Part shown: one piece after another, positions 16,656-25,505 of the stretch
Layout: each line of letters opens with the position of its first letter
Position numbering within the stretch: the first letter of the stretch is position 1
NCBI RefSeq assembly: GCF_001887355.1
Contig: NZ_MPIN01000009.1
Location: forward strand, 372,001-436,000
Direction of reading: 5' to 3'
Source: Cystobacter ferrugineus
GTDB taxonomy: Bacteria > Myxococcota > Myxococcia > Myxococcales > Myxococcaceae
Length of the DNA stretch: 64,000 bases
The notes under the pieces: generated by a model
Told to the model about the DNA's origin: nothing
Database searches by the model: none
Seen by the model: only the letters and a program-made list of their open reading frames with translations
Made by a program: the position numbers and the translations under genes

Positions 16656-17036
16656 CCTAGCAGGCCCTCCGTGCCGCGATGAAGAGGGTCTCTGCCTGGT
16701 GCCCCGCGGTACAAGAGCCGTGTCCGCTTCTTGAAGTCAGACATCCCTCCCTTGATTTCCGGCTGGCCGCCAGCTCCTGGGCAAGAGCCGGAATGGGCGA
16801 AGCCGGCTCTCCGGACACCAGACAGGCGCGAGGGATGTGACGAGCGTACTCGCTGTCCTCGCACCTCTCACCAGGGGTGACGGCCATTCAAAACCATAAG
16901 CGGAAAATGGCTGTCTGCTCGCGTCATCCGGTGATCCGTCCTTTACAGAACACGTCTCGGCAGCGCACCATCATGGTCATTCTTTTGCCTCGCTGTATCC
17001 GCGAACGGGGGGATTCGCACTCGGCGTGGAGGTGGC
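16656..17036. other. Intergenic region, no convincing gene
   Basis: A minus-strand frame covers 16657-16887 (76 codons), but its product resembles nothing I know and its arginine/serine-rich composition looks non-coding. The plus-strand part from about 16890 is AT-richer (AAAACCATAAGCGGAAAATGG) and probably contains the promoter of the following cytochrome gene; no strong -35/-10 pair stands out. Confidence 0.4.
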
Positions 17037-19832
17037 ATGAAAGCCAGAGACATGGCGTTGCAGTGTGATGTGTGGAAATCGGTCCTGACCGCGATGATCC
17101 TCGTGGGATGCCTGGTGGGACAAGAGGTGTCCGCGTCGTCCTTTACCGTCTTCGAAAGCGGTCAGGTCCGGCCACTCGCCCTCTCTCCCTCTGGCACCCG
17201 CCTCTTCGCCGTCAACACCCCAGACAACCGGCTCGAGGTCTTCCAGGTCCTGCCCACGGGCCTGCTCCACATCTCCTCGGTGCCCGTCGGTCTGGAGCCC
17301 GTCGCGGTGGCGGCGCGCAGTGACACCGAGGTCTGGGTCGTCAATCACTTGTCCGACAGCGTGAGCGTCGTGGATCTCTCACCCAACGGGCATGGGGGCT
17401 CCGTGGTGCGCACCCTGCTCGTGGGCGACGAGCCTCGCGACATCGTCTTCGCCGGGACGGGCAAGGACCGCGCCTTCATCACCGCGGCCCACCGCGGCCA
17501 GAACGTGCCCTTCAATCCCCAGTTCTCCACGCCGGGCATCGGCCGGGCCGATGTCTGGGTCTTCGATGCCAACAACCTGGGCACCTCGCTCGCGGGCAAC
17601 CCGTTGTCGATCGTCACCCTCTTCAGTGATACCCCGCGTGCGCTCGCCGCGACGCCCGATGGCTCGCGCGTCTACGCCGCCGCGTTCCACTCGGGCAACC
17701 GCACCAGCATCGTCCACGAGCTCCTCGTGCCCAATGGCGGCGAGGCGGCCGGCGGCGTTCCCGGCCCCAACGTCAACTTCGAGGGAAAGCCGGCTCCGGA
17801 GACCGGCGTCCTCGTCAAGTTCAACGGCACGGACTGGCTCGACTCGCTGGGCCGCTCCTGGACCGACAAGGTGCGCTTCTCCCTGCCGGACAAGGACGTG
17901 TTCGTCATCGACGCCACCGCCAATCCCCCGGCACAGCTCGCGGGTCCGTCTGGCTTCTACTCCGGTGTGGGCACCATCCTGTTCAACATGGCCGTCAACC
18001 CCGTCAGCGGCAAGGTGTACGTGAGCAACACCGAGGCCCGTAATGATCTGCGCTTCGAGGGGCCGGGCTCCTTCGCCGGCAGCAGCCTGCGCGGCCACCT
18101 TCACGAGAGCCGCATCACGGTGCTCGGCTCCTCGGGCGTCGAGCCCAGGCACCTCAACAAGCACATCAACTATGGCGTCTGCTGCGCCGCCCTTCCCAAC
18201 GCCGAGAACGACAAGAGCCTCGCCCAGCCGCTCGGCATGGTGGTGACCGCCAACGGCGCCACCCTGTACGTGGCCGCGTTCGGCTCCTCGAAGCTCGGCG
18301 TCTACTCCACCGCCGCGCTCGAGGCCGACACCTTCGTGCCTGGCACCGCCAACCAGATTCCCCTGAGCGGCGGCGGCCCCACCGGCATGGTGTTGGATGA
18401 AACCAACGGGCGCATGTACGTGCTGACGCGCTTCGACAACGCCATCTCCGTGGTCAACACCACCACGAAGCAGGAGGTGGCTCACGTGCCCCTGTACAAC
18501 CCCGAGCCGCCGAGCGTGGTGGCCGGCCGCCCCTACCTCTATGACGCGCGCAAGAGCTCGAGCCATGGCGACTCGTCCTGCGCGAGCTGCCACATCTTCG
18601 GTGACTTCGACAGCCTGGACTGGAACCTGGGCAACCCGGATGCGGCCTACAAGCTCAACAAGAACCCCATCGCCACGACGCCGCCCGAGTTCGGCACCGA
18701 TCCCACCTTTGGCCAGGATCCCAACTTCCACCCGGTGAAGGGTCCGCTGGCGACCCAGAGCCTGCGCGGCATGGCCAACCACGGTCCGATGCATTGGCGG
18801 GGGGACCGCTCCGGCGCGGATACGGCGGCGAACGCCCAGCCAGACAGCGGCGCGTTCAACGAGACCGAGGCGTTCAAGCAGTTCAACCCGGCGTTCATGG
18901 ATCTGCTCGGACGCTCCGCCCAGCTCACCCCGGCGGAGATGCAGCGGTTCTCGGAGTTCATCCTCCAGGTCGTCTACCCGCCCAACCCCGTGCGCAACCT
19001 GGACAACTCGCTCACGCCGGCGCAACAGGCGGGCAGGGACTTCTTCTTCAACACCACGAGCTTCTTCCATGGCCCGTGCCAGTCCTGCCACCGGTTGGAT
19101 CCCAACGCCAACCCCGGCGCGGGTCCCTTCAAGGGCTTCTACGGCACGGATGGCAAGTCGGCGTTCGTCGCGACGGCCATCTTCCCCAAGACCCCGCACC
19201 TGCGGAACCTGTACCAGAAGATCGGCATGTTCGGCGTGGCCTACCCCTTCGGCTTCCTCCCTCCGGATTCCTTCATGGGCGATCAGATCCGTGGCTTCGG
19301 CTTCAACAGCGACGGCTCGATCGACACGATGATGCGCTTCAACAGCGGGTTCGACTACGACCCCATCTTCAACTCGGTCGGCATTCCGAACACGCCCGCG
19401 GGCCACCAGGCCAAGCTGGACATGGCGGAGTTCCTCCTGGCCTTCGACACCAACCTGGCGCCCATCGTCGGGCAGCAGGTGACGCTCTCCCCCACCAATG
19501 CGAGCGTGGCCGGCCCCCGCGTCAACCTCCTGGTGGCGCGCGCGAACGCTGGGGAGTGCGACCTGGTGGTCAAGGGCCGCAACGCCCAGAACGAGGTGGG
19601 CTTCGCCTACGTGGGCAACGGGCAGTTCAAGAGCGACCGGCAATCCCAGCCCCTCCTGACCGACGCGGCCCTCCGCCAGCAGGTGACCACGGAACTGGGG
19701 GCACTGACCTACACCTGCACGCCTCCGGGCTCGGGCCAGCGCATCGGCATCGATCGCGACCTCGACGGGCACCTGGACGGCGATGAGCGGACCTCGGGGA
19801 CCGATCCCGCCAACCCCCTCAGCCATCCCTGA
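17037..19832 (+). CDS. Exported beta-propeller protein with two c-type haem sites
   Basis: The 931-residue protein has a signal-like N-terminus (KSVLTAMILVGCLVGQEVSA). Residues 40-500 form a YVTN-type beta-propeller (LALSPSGTRLFAVNTPDNRL, LEPVAVAARSDTEVWVVNHL and similar blades). A di-haem cytochrome c region related to the MauG/CcpA peroxidases follows, with CASCH (515-519) and CQSCH (681-685). The C-terminus has DRDLDGHLDGDE, a calcium-binding type-3 thrombospondin-like motif. Propeller-cytochrome fusions act in the periplasm or at the surface as oxidoreductases, but the electron donor and substrate are unknown. It stands alone, in a single-gene unit. Confidence 0.8.
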   Translation: MKARDMALQCDVWKSVLTAMILVGCLVGQEVSASSFTVFESGQVRPLALSPSGTRLFAVNTPDNRLEVFQVLPTGLLHISSVPVGLEPVAVAARSDTEVWVVNHLSDSVSVVDLSPNGHGGSVVRTLLVGDEPRDIVFAGTGKDRAFITAAHRGQNVPFNPQFSTPGIGRADVWVFDANNLGTSLAGNPLSIVTLFSDTPRALAATPDGSRVYAAAFHSGNRTSIVHELLVPNGGEAAGGVPGPNVNFEGKPAPETGVLVKFNGTDWLDSLGRSWTDKVRFSLPDKDVFVIDATANPPAQLAGPSGFYSGVGTILFNMAVNPVSGKVYVSNTEARNDLRFEGPGSFAGSSLRGHLHESRITVLGSSGVEPRHLNKHINYGVCCAALPNAENDKSLAQPLGMVVTANGATLYVAAFGSSKLGVYSTAALEADTFVPGTANQIPLSGGGPTGMVLDETNGRMYVLTRFDNAISVVNTTTKQEVAHVPLYNPEPPSVVAGRPYLYDARKSSSHGDSSCASCHIFGDFDSLDWNLGNPDAAYKLNKNPIATTPPEFGTDPTFGQDPNFHPVKGPLATQSLRGMANHGPMHWRGDRSGADTAANAQPDSGAFNETEAFKQFNPAFMDLLGRSAQLTPAEMQRFSEFILQVVYPPNPVRNLDNSLTPAQQAGRDFFFNTTSFFHGPCQSCHRLDPNANPGAGPFKGFYGTDGKSAFVATAIFPKTPHLRNLYQKIGMFGVAYPFGFLPPDSFMGDQIRGFGFNSDGSIDTMMRFNSGFDYDPIFNSVGIPNTPAGHQAKLDMAEFLLAFDTNLAPIVGQQVTLSPTNASVAGPRVNLLVARANAGECDLVVKGRNAQNEVGFAYVGNGQFKSDRQSQPLLTDAALRQQVTTELGALTYTCTPPGSGQRIGIDRDLDGHLDGDERTSGTDPANPLSHP

Positions 19833-19920
19833 GCGTCGGCGGAAAAAAAATCCGGGGTTGAATCCAAGGGACTGGGACCGGGAGTCCTCCCGTCGATAAA
19901 ACCGACGAGAGGAGTCCCAC

Positions 19921-20607
19921 ATGAAGTCCCACCTGCTCACGATGTGCCTCCTGGCCACGCTCCCGGCGGGGGCCTGGGCCCAGTCCGAAGCCCAGGCGCC
20001 CGCCGACCCTGCCGCCGCCGTGCCGATGCCCCCGCGGCTCGCGGCCCAGCGCCAGCAGTTGGAGGAGCGCCGGAATGCCCTCGAGACCCAGCGCCAGGAA
20101 CTGGAGGCGGACATCCAACGGTTGGAGTCCGAGGCCCAGCGGATCGATCCCGAGGGCCGGCTCGATTCCAACCAGCTCTTCGAGCTCCTCAAGGAACGCG
20201 AGCGGCGGATGTCGAACGAGGTCGATTCCGACGTCGCCCCCGCCCTCATCAGCATCTCCTTCTTCGGCTGCCTGCTGACGGGTTTCCTCGCGTGGCTGGT
20301 GGCCAACAACCGCAAGAACCACCAGCTCCACCAGACCGTGCGCATGATGGTGGAGAAGGGGGCGGAGATTCCCCATGGGTTGCTCGCGCCTCCGCCCAAG
20401 AAGCCCTCGGATCTGCGGCGGGGCCTCATCCTGTCCACGACGGGAGTGGGGCTGACGATCTTCCTGGCCGCGCTTCCCGATGCGGAGGGCGCCTGGGGCG
20501 TGGGGTTGACGCTCTTCTTCCTCGGCCTGGGACACCTGCTCGTCTGGCGCCTGCAGCAAGGCCGGAGCCCGCTCGCGTCGCACCTCTCGCCCGAGTCCTC
20601 GCTGTAG
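19921..20607 (+). CDS. Membrane protein of the DUF6249 type, first gene of a sigma-factor operon
   Basis: This 228-residue protein has a signal peptide (LLATLPAGAWA) and then a 60-residue coiled-coil region rich in Gln, Glu and Arg (RQQLEERRNALETQRQEL). A membrane helix (ISISFFGCLLTGFLAWLV) is followed by NNRKNHQLHQTVRMMVEKG and LRRGLILSTTGVGLTIFLAA, the layout I associate with DUF6249. Two more hydrophobic stretches follow. The sigma-factor gene starts 13 bp downstream. It probably belongs to an envelope-stress or regulatory unit with that sigma factor; direct sensing is only inferred from linkage. Confidence 0.7.
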   Translation: MKSHLLTMCLLATLPAGAWAQSEAQAPADPAAAVPMPPRLAAQRQQLEERRNALETQRQELEADIQRLESEAQRIDPEGRLDSNQLFELLKERERRMSNEVDSDVAPALISISFFGCLLTGFLAWLVANNRKNHQLHQTVRMMVEKGAEIPHGLLAPPPKKPSDLRRGLILSTTGVGLTIFLAALPDAEGAWGVGLTLFFLGLGHLLVWRLQQGRSPLASHLSPESSL

Positions 20608-20619
20608 CCGCCGAGCGCC

Positions 20620-21171
20620 ATGTCCGCCCCTCCTGAAATCCCTTCGGACGCCGAGCTCGTCACGCGCGTGCTCGTGCGGGATGACCGGAGCGCCTTTGGC
20701 GAGCTGGTGGCACGGCACCAGTCCGCGGTGCGCGCCCTGCTGCGGCGGCTGACCGGGGGAGACGTGGCGCAGGCGGACGATCTGGCGCAGGAGACCTTCC
20801 TGCGGGCCTACCGGGGGCTGCGCGGCTACCGGGGCGGAGCGAAGTTCTCCTCCTGGCTCTACCGCATCGCCTGCAACGCGTACTTCAGCCATGATCGGAG
20901 CAGCCGGAACGAGCCCCTGGCGCTGCCCACGATGGAGGAGGAGCTCCCCGCCGCGGTCCACCTGCCGGACGTGCTCCTGGAACGCTACGATCTGGAGCGG
21001 GCACTCTCCACGCTCAAGCCACGCGAGCGGGCCGCGCTCGTGCTCACCTACGCCAACGAGCTGACCCACGAGGAGGCGGCGGTCGTCCTCGACTGCCCGC
21101 TGGGCACGCTCAAGACCCACGTCGCGCGCGCGAAGGAGAAGCTGCGCCGGCGATTCGAGGAGGTTCCATGA
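20620..21171 (+). CDS. ECF-type RNA polymerase sigma factor
   Basis: This 183-residue protein carries sigma region 2 (FGELVARHQSAVRALLRRL, DDLAQETFLRAYRGL and the FSSWLYRIACNAY segment) and region 4 (LKPRERAALVLTYANELTHE, CPLGTLKTHVARAKEKLRRR helix-turn-helix). There is no region 1 or 3, as usual for group 4 (ECF) factors. It lies between a DUF6249-type membrane protein and a small membrane protein whose start codon overlaps its stop, so the three form one operon. The small protein may be its anti-sigma factor. Confidence 0.92.
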   Translation: MSAPPEIPSDAELVTRVLVRDDRSAFGELVARHQSAVRALLRRLTGGDVAQADDLAQETFLRAYRGLRGYRGGAKFSSWLYRIACNAYFSHDRSSRNEPLALPTMEEELPAAVHLPDVLLERYDLERALSTLKPRERAALVLTYANELTHEEAAVVLDCPLGTLKTHVARAKEKLRRRFEEVP

Positions 21172-21455
21172 ACGGCCATGATGACGAGGCCTGGCTCCAA
21201 TCGATGCTCCAGCGGCGGCCGCCCTCCGAGCTCTCGGACGGCGGTTTCCAGCACCGGGTGCTCCAGCGCCTGCCCCGGCGTGAGCGGCCCGCGATGCGTC
21301 TGCTCGCCCTGGGCACCACCTGGGGGGTGACGGCCGCGTTCTCGCTGCTGTCCTGGGACGCGGGGGTGTTCTCCTCCTCGGGAATGGTGCCCCCCGTCGT
21401 CCCCTTCAGCTTCGGGACCGCCCTGCTCTGGTATCTCGTCGATGCGCTGACGTGA
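21168..21455 (+). CDS. Small membrane protein, possible anti-sigma factor
   Basis: This 95-residue protein is translationally coupled to the sigma factor (ATGA overlap at 21168-21171). Residues 1-45 are soluble and charged (DDEAWLQSMLQRRPPSELSD); two hydrophobic helices follow (LLALGTTWGVTAAFSLLSW and VVPFSFGTALLWYLVDAL). Position and a short cytosolic domain followed by membrane helices fit a small anti-sigma factor, but no zinc-binding HxxxCxxC motif is present. Function is inferred from context only. Confidence 0.65.
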   Translation: MNGHDDEAWLQSMLQRRPPSELSDGGFQHRVLQRLPRRERPAMRLLALGTTWGVTAAFSLLSWDAGVFSSSGMVPPVVPFSFGTALLWYLVDALT

Positions 21456-21467
21456 GCCCGGGCACGG

Positions 21468-22052
21468 CTAACGCAGGAAGCGCATGGGTTCCGCGCGAAT
21501 CACCCGCGCCGTGGGCTCTCCCGCGTCCTCCACGTAGGCCACGCGAGCCTCGGTACCCTCGCTCAGGGCCTCGGGCGGCAGCGCCTTGCCCGCCTGCACC
21601 GTGCAGGTGACGTCATCCGTGCGCAGCTTCACGGGCCCCTTGCCCGGCACGTCGATCACCACCAGCCCGCTGGAGCGGTAGTTGATGATGCCGGAGACCA
21701 CCGTGACCTGCTCGGGGGAGTTCAACGCGTTGGCGCACACGTGCTTCTCCTCCTCCGAGACGCCCGCGCCGCCCGCGCCCTCGTCCAGACGCTTGGGACT
21801 CTCGCGCTTGAAATTCAGCTCCCGGGCCACCTGCTCGTAGAGTTCGTGCTTCGCCCCCGCGGGCTCCGCCACCGTGTCCTCCGAGGGGAACTGTCCCGTG
21901 TCCACGGTCGCCCCGCCACCGCCGCCAACGCTCACCGCGACGGGGGCCTCCTCGTCCGCGCTCGTGGGCGCCGGTGACCGGGCCAACTGGTTCGCACACG
22001 CCATCGCGCTCGCGCTCAACACCATGCAGCCCACCCGCATCCAGTGCCTCAT
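21468..22052 (-). CDS. Lipoprotein of unknown function
   Basis: This 194-residue protein starts with a lipoprotein signal (MVLSASAMACANQ). Residues 25-60 are a Gly/Pro/acidic linker (SVGGGGGATVDTGQFPSED). The C-terminal 110 residues look folded (HVCANALNSPEQVTVVSG then GPVKLRTDDVTCTV) with paired cysteines, and may form a small beta domain. I do not recognise the family. It is convergent with the sigma operon, whose end is 12 bp away. Confidence 0.7.
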   Translation of the reverse strand: MRHWMRVGCMVLSASAMACANQLARSPAPTSADEEAPVAVSVGGGGGATVDTGQFPSEDTVAEPAGAKHELYEQVARELNFKRESPKRLDEGAGGAGVSEEEKHVCANALNSPEQVTVVSGIINYRSSGLVVIDVPGKGPVKLRTDDVTCTVQAGKALPPEALSEGTEARVAYVEDAGEPTARVIRAEPMRFLR

Positions 22053-22189
22053 CGGTCCCTCCCCGTGTGGAATGCGAAGACCTCCAGGAGCAGTCCTGGT
22101 GAACTAGGCATTCCCCCGCCGGGGAGCCACCGCGCCCCACATCCCGGGCCTTCACCCGAGGCACCGCTCGCTCGTCCGCCCGCCATCCC

Positions 22190-23083
22190 TCAGCCGGACC
22201 GCTCCGCCCGGAGCGCCTCGACGAGCAACCGGGCCTGGACGGACAGGGCCGTGTGGTCGCGCACACACAGGATGAGCCGGCGTGTGGCCCAGGTGTCGCT
22301 CAACGCCACCCGGCGGATCGCCATCGAGCGCTGGCAGCGCCGGGCCGCGGCCTCCGGAATCACCCCCACGCCCACGCCACGCTCCACCATGCGGCAGATC
22401 GCATCGAAGCTGCGCAGGCGCACCCGGTAGCGCGGCCGCCGTCCGAGACGCGCCGCATGCCACGCCAGGTGCTCCTGGAGCGCGCTGCCCTCGCCCAGGC
22501 CCACGAAGGGCGCGTCGAGCACCTCGGCGAAGGCGAGTGTCCGGCGCGCCGCGAGCGGGTGTCCTCGCGCCATCACCACCACCAGCCGATCCTCCTGGAA
22601 CGCGAACGTCTCCAGCGCTCCGAGCTCCACCGTGTCCGCCACGAGGCCCACCTCGGCCCGCCCCTCGGCCACCGCCTGGACGATCTCGTGACTGAGCCGC
22701 TCCTCCAGCTCGACATCCACCTCGGGATGCGCGGTGAGGAAGGCCCTGAGCGCCTCGGGGAGGAACTCGGTGAGCGCCGCGGTGTTGGACAACAGGCGCA
22801 CCTGGCCACGCACCCCACCCGCATAGCCACCGAGCTCGCCGCGCAGGTGCTCCACCTGCCGCAGCACGGCGCGGGCATGTTGGGCCAGCGCCCGGCCCGC
22901 CGGCGTGGGCCGCACCCCGCGCCGCTCACGCTCCAGCAGCGCCACGCCCAGCTCGTCCTCCAGGCCGCGGATGCGCGCACTGGCCGAGGCAAGCGCGAGG
23001 TGGGCTCGCTCCGCCCCGTGGGTGATGCTGCCCGCCTCCACCACGAGGAGGAACAGCCGAAGATCCGTCAGGTCCAAGCCCAT
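22190..23083 (-). CDS. LysR-family transcriptional regulator
   Basis: The 297-residue product has the LysR winged helix-turn-helix (LTDLRLFLLVVEAGSITHGA, LALASASARIRGLEDELGVA, LLERERRGVRPTPAG) and the two-lobed effector domain (residues about 90-295). It reads away from the TauE/SafE gene, with 108 bp between the starts, the classic arrangement in which a LysR protein controls its divergent neighbour. I chose ATG 23083, 266 codons inside a longer open frame, because the HTH begins there and a GAGGAGCG ribosome-binding site precedes it. The inducer cannot be predicted. Confidence 0.9.
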   Translation of the reverse strand: MGLDLTDLRLFLLVVEAGSITHGAERAHLALASASARIRGLEDELGVALLERERRGVRPTPAGRALAQHARAVLRQVEHLRGELGGYAGGVRGQVRLLSNTAALTEFLPEALRAFLTAHPEVDVELEERLSHEIVQAVAEGRAEVGLVADTVELGALETFAFQEDRLVVVMARGHPLAARRTLAFAEVLDAPFVGLGEGSALQEHLAWHAARLGRRPRYRVRLRSFDAICRMVERGVGVGVIPEAAARRCQRSMAIRRVALSDTWATRRLILCVRDHTALSVQARLLVEALRAERSG

Positions 23084-23191
23084 CGCTCCTCCTCGCCAGG
23101 GCAGATGACCCCTCCTGCCTTCGCCAGAAGCGAAGGCTGCCCGCGCTTCTTCCACATTGTCCGGAGGGGGAGACATCCGCAAGCTCACGCC

Positions 23192-23947
23192 ATGAACCTG
23201 CTTTCCACGATCCCCTGGCTCCTCGGGGCGGGCCTGCTCGCGGGGGCCATGAACGCCGTGGCGGGAGGTGGCACGTTCGTCACCCTCCCCGCCCTCGTCC
23301 TGGCCGGTGTGCCTTCGGTTGTCGCGAATGCCTCCAGCACCGTCGCCCTCTTCCCGGGAGGGCTCGCCAGCACCTGGGCCTATCGCGCCGACCTCTCGGC
23401 GCCGCGAGGCGTGTCGCTCCACACCCTGGTGGCGGTGAGTCTGGCCGGGGGCCTCGTGGGCGCGCTGCTGCTGGTGCTCACCCCTCGAGCCGCCTTCGAC
23501 CAGTTCCTGCCCTGGCTGCTCCTGCTGGCCAGTGGCGTGTTCGCGCTCGGGGCCCGCCCGAGCCTCATGCTCGGCCCGCGTGTCCGCGCCTCCCCCGCCG
23601 TGCTGCTCTCGCTCCAGTTCCTGCTCGCCGTCTATGGCGGCTACTTCGGGGGCGCGGTCGGCATCATGATGATGGCGGTCTGGAGCCTGCTGGGCCGCTC
23701 GGACTTGAAGGTCCTCAACCCCCTCAAGGCGCTGCTGGTGACCGCCACGAACACCATCGCCGTGCTCTGCTTCGTGGTGCTGGGCGCGGTGTCCTGGCCC
23801 GAGACCCTGCTCGTGCTGGGCGCCGCGGTGGTGGGGGGCTACGCGGGCGCGCGGCTCGCCCGGCGGATGGACTCCCGGCACCTGCGGCTCGGCGTCACCG
23901 GGTTGTCCCTCCTGCTGACGGTCGCGTACTTCCTCCGGGCCGGATAG
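23192..23947 (+). CDS. TauE/SafE-family membrane exporter
   Basis: This 251-residue protein has about eight membrane helices and the TauE/SafE signatures AGAMNAVAGGGTFVTLPALV and YGGYFGGAVGIMMM with LNPLKALLVTATNT in the second half. Members export sulfite, sulfoacetate or other organic anions. The divergent LysR gene probably regulates it. ATG 23192 is preceded by purine-rich GGAGGGGGAGA at longer than usual distance. The real substrate is unknown. Confidence 0.88.
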   Translation: MNLLSTIPWLLGAGLLAGAMNAVAGGGTFVTLPALVLAGVPSVVANASSTVALFPGGLASTWAYRADLSAPRGVSLHTLVAVSLAGGLVGALLLVLTPRAAFDQFLPWLLLLASGVFALGARPSLMLGPRVRASPAVLLSLQFLLAVYGGYFGGAVGIMMMAVWSLLGRSDLKVLNPLKALLVTATNTIAVLCFVVLGAVSWPETLLVLGAAVVGGYAGARLARRMDSRHLRLGVTGLSLLLTVAYFLRAG

Positions 23948-24046
23948 CGGTACCGCGCCTGGGAGAAGTTGCTCGGGCGGCCGAGCGCAGCGGCTCCGCC
24001 CGCCTCTGGCTCATGCGCTCGAACGGCTCCCCGAACTGAAAAGCAA

Positions 24047-24077
24047 AACGCCGGAGCGCGTGGAGCGCCCCGGCGTT
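24047..24077 (-). terminator. Rho-independent terminator of the M43 metalloprotease gene
   Basis: A 13-bp stem with one mismatch (AACGCCGGAGCGC with GCGCCCCGGCGTT) closes a five-base loop. On the minus strand it is followed by TTTTGCTTTT. It lies 26 bp beyond the protease stop codon, in the right orientation. The T-rich run at both sides of the stem makes this the clearest intrinsic terminator in the window. Confidence 0.8.
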
Positions 24078-24102
24078 GGACCTTCGGAGATTCAGGTTCG
24101 AA

Positions 24103-24984
24103 TCACAGACCGCGGTACTGCGCCACCAGCGAGTCCATGCGGTCGGACTGACCGGCGGAGAAGGTGTTCATGCACGAGTCGTCGGTGTAGTCCATGAAGT
24201 TGGTGATGGGATCCACGCCCGCGGTGGTGCAGGTGTCGCGGCCGCTCGGGCAGCCGTAGGCAGGGGAGGACTCGGCCGCGGTGTCGCTCACGTAGTCACC
24301 CGTGGTGGTGCAGCCGCCCTGGAACGTGTGGTACAGGCCCAGCCAGTGGCCAACCTCGTGCGTGCCCGTGTCGCCCTCGTTGTAGGGCGCCGCGCTGCCG
24401 CCGGGCAGCGAGCTGTAGAGGATGACCACGCCGTCCAGGCTCGGCTGCGAGGCGTAGCTGGAGGGGAAGGTCGCCCAGCCCAGCAGGCCCTGGCCCATGT
24501 TGTTGGAGTAGACGTTGAGGTCGCCCGCGCCGCCCTTGCGCAGCGCCGCCTTCATCTTCTTCTCACAGGCGCCGCCGCTGCACGTGTACCAGGAGGAGTT
24601 GGTGGTGCGGTCCGTGCTCGCCAGGGTGAACGTGAAGGGCGTCTTCGAATAGGCGGCGTTGAGCACGGAGATCTGGCTGGCGATCTGCGCGTCGGTGATG
24701 TTGCCCTGCGAGGTGCTGGTGCCGTTGTTGATGACGTGCCAGTAGACCTTGATGTTCACCGAGCCCGCGGCGCGCGCCTGAGCACGCACACGGCCGGCCA
24801 GGGCCTGCTCCACGCTCTGCTTCTCCTCGGCGCTCAACTCCTGGGTGGCGCAGCCGCGCACCACTTCCTGCGGCGTCACCTCCTCCGCGGGCGCCTGCTC
24901 CACCTCGGTGCACCCACCGAGCGCCAGCATCGAACCCAGAACCACCGCGAACTTTCCACTCATCGAGACAACGCCACGGAACAT
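24103..24984 (-). CDS. Secreted zinc metalloprotease, M43 (pappalysin/cytophagalysin) family, lipoprotein
   Basis: This 293-residue protein has a lipoprotein signal ([10 protein letters not shown]), a short pro-region (residues 30-70) and a metalloprotease domain. The zinc site [13 protein letters not shown] gives the HExxHxxGxxH motif with a downstream Met-turn ([10 protein letters not shown]), which defines metzincin-type M43 enzymes. Many cysteines ([22 protein letters not shown]) suggest disulfides. It is likely a surface-attached or released protease used in feeding. The ATG at 24984 has a GAGGAGCTGGA ribosome-binding site. It is a single-gene unit with its own promoter candidate and terminator. 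Confidence 0.9.
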   Translation of the reverse strand: MFRGVVSMSGKFAVVLGSMLALGGCTEVEQAPAEEVTPQEVVRGCATQELSAEEKQSVEQALAGRVRAQARAAGSVNIKVYWHVINNGTSTSQGNITDAQIASQISVLNAAYSKTPFTFTLASTDRTTNSSWYTCSGGACEKKMKAALRKGGAGDLNVYSNNMGQGLLGWATFPSSYASQPSLDGVVILYSSLPGGSAAPYNEGDTGTHEVGHWLGLYHTFQGGCTTTGDYVSDTAAESSPAYGCPSGRDTCTTAGVDPITNFMDYTDDSCMNTFSAGQSDRMDSLVAQYRGL

Positions 24985-25012
24985 TCCAGCTCCTCGGGAA
25001 AAGTTGGATTCT

Positions 25013-25041
25013 TCTATATCTCAAGAAATGAGTCTCAGCAA
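25013..25041 (-). promoter_or_regulatory. Candidate sigma-70-type promoter of the metalloprotease gene
   Basis: On the minus strand, TTGCTG (25036-25041) and TATAGA (25013-25018) are separated by exactly 17 bp, and the start codon follows 28 bp after the -10. The match is four of six at the -35 and four of six at the -10, in an AT-rich patch. This is the best consensus-like promoter I found in the window. Confidence 0.55.
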
Positions 25042-25050
25042 TGGAGACTC
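25030..25050. promoter_or_regulatory. Inverted repeat overlapping the metalloprotease -35 (possible operator)
   Basis: GAGTCTC (25030-25036) and GAGACTC (25044-25050) are a perfect 7-bp inverted repeat with a seven-base spacer. It covers the -35 region of the candidate promoter, a position typical for repressor binding. No regulator is identified. Confidence 0.45.
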
Positions 25051-25133
25051 TGTTCTTATTGAAAAAATCCTCCATCACGGAGAGAGGAGGAACAAAAGCT
25101 GACAGTGAAAAACCAGGAACCGGGGTGTATGGA

Positions 25134-25472
25134 CTACCCAGGCACACAGGGGACGACCTGACGCTGGTTGGGATTGCCATCCGGGAAGGTGACGCCCAAC
25201 GCCGCGGCGACGGAGCCCTCCCCACCCGAGAGGGCGGCGGCCGCGAGCGCCGCCTCGGAAGGGGCATCCAACGGGGCACCAGCCTCGCGCATGTGTTGCA
25301 CGAAGTCACCCAACCGAGGGCGCTCGAGTTCCAGTTGGAAGCTCATGTAGAGCCCGGAGAAGGCGCGCGCCTCCACCAGCCACCCGCAGCGGGAGATGGC
25401 CGTCTCGATGCGGGAGATCGCCGCGGTGCGCTCGCCTCGCGCGATGGCCGAGAGCGTCAAGGACTTGCTCAT
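25134..25472 (-). CDS. Conserved-looking small protein of unknown function
   Basis: This 112-residue soluble protein begins MSKSLTLSAIARGERTAA and has an alternating strand-helix pattern (ISRIETAISRCGWLVEARAF, YMSFQLELERPRLGDFVQHM) that suggests an ACT-like or ferredoxin-like fold. I recall similar proteins encoded beside tRNA-guanine-transglycosylase-like genes in other myxobacteria. Here the gene just upstream (25506-25679) looks like the stump of such a gene, which fits. It has no signal peptide. Function is unknown. Confidence 0.6.
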   Translation of the reverse strand: MSKSLTLSAIARGERTAAISRIETAISRCGWLVEARAFSGLYMSFQLELERPRLGDFVQHMREAGAPLDAPSEAALAAAALSGGEGSVAAALGVTFPDGNPNQRQVVPCVPG

Positions 25473-25505
25473 CCCTGCTCCTGGGTGGATCCAGACTCCT
25501 GCTCG

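Noticed and set aside
16657-16887. 76-codon minus-strand frame
   Set aside because: No similarity, no ribosome-binding site and atypical composition; kept only as part of an intergenic note.
17379-20663. A 1094-codon open frame on the minus strand
   Set aside because: It is antisense to the cytochrome and sigma-operon genes, has His/Arg/Val-rich composition without motifs, and arises from GC-rich third positions on the other strand.
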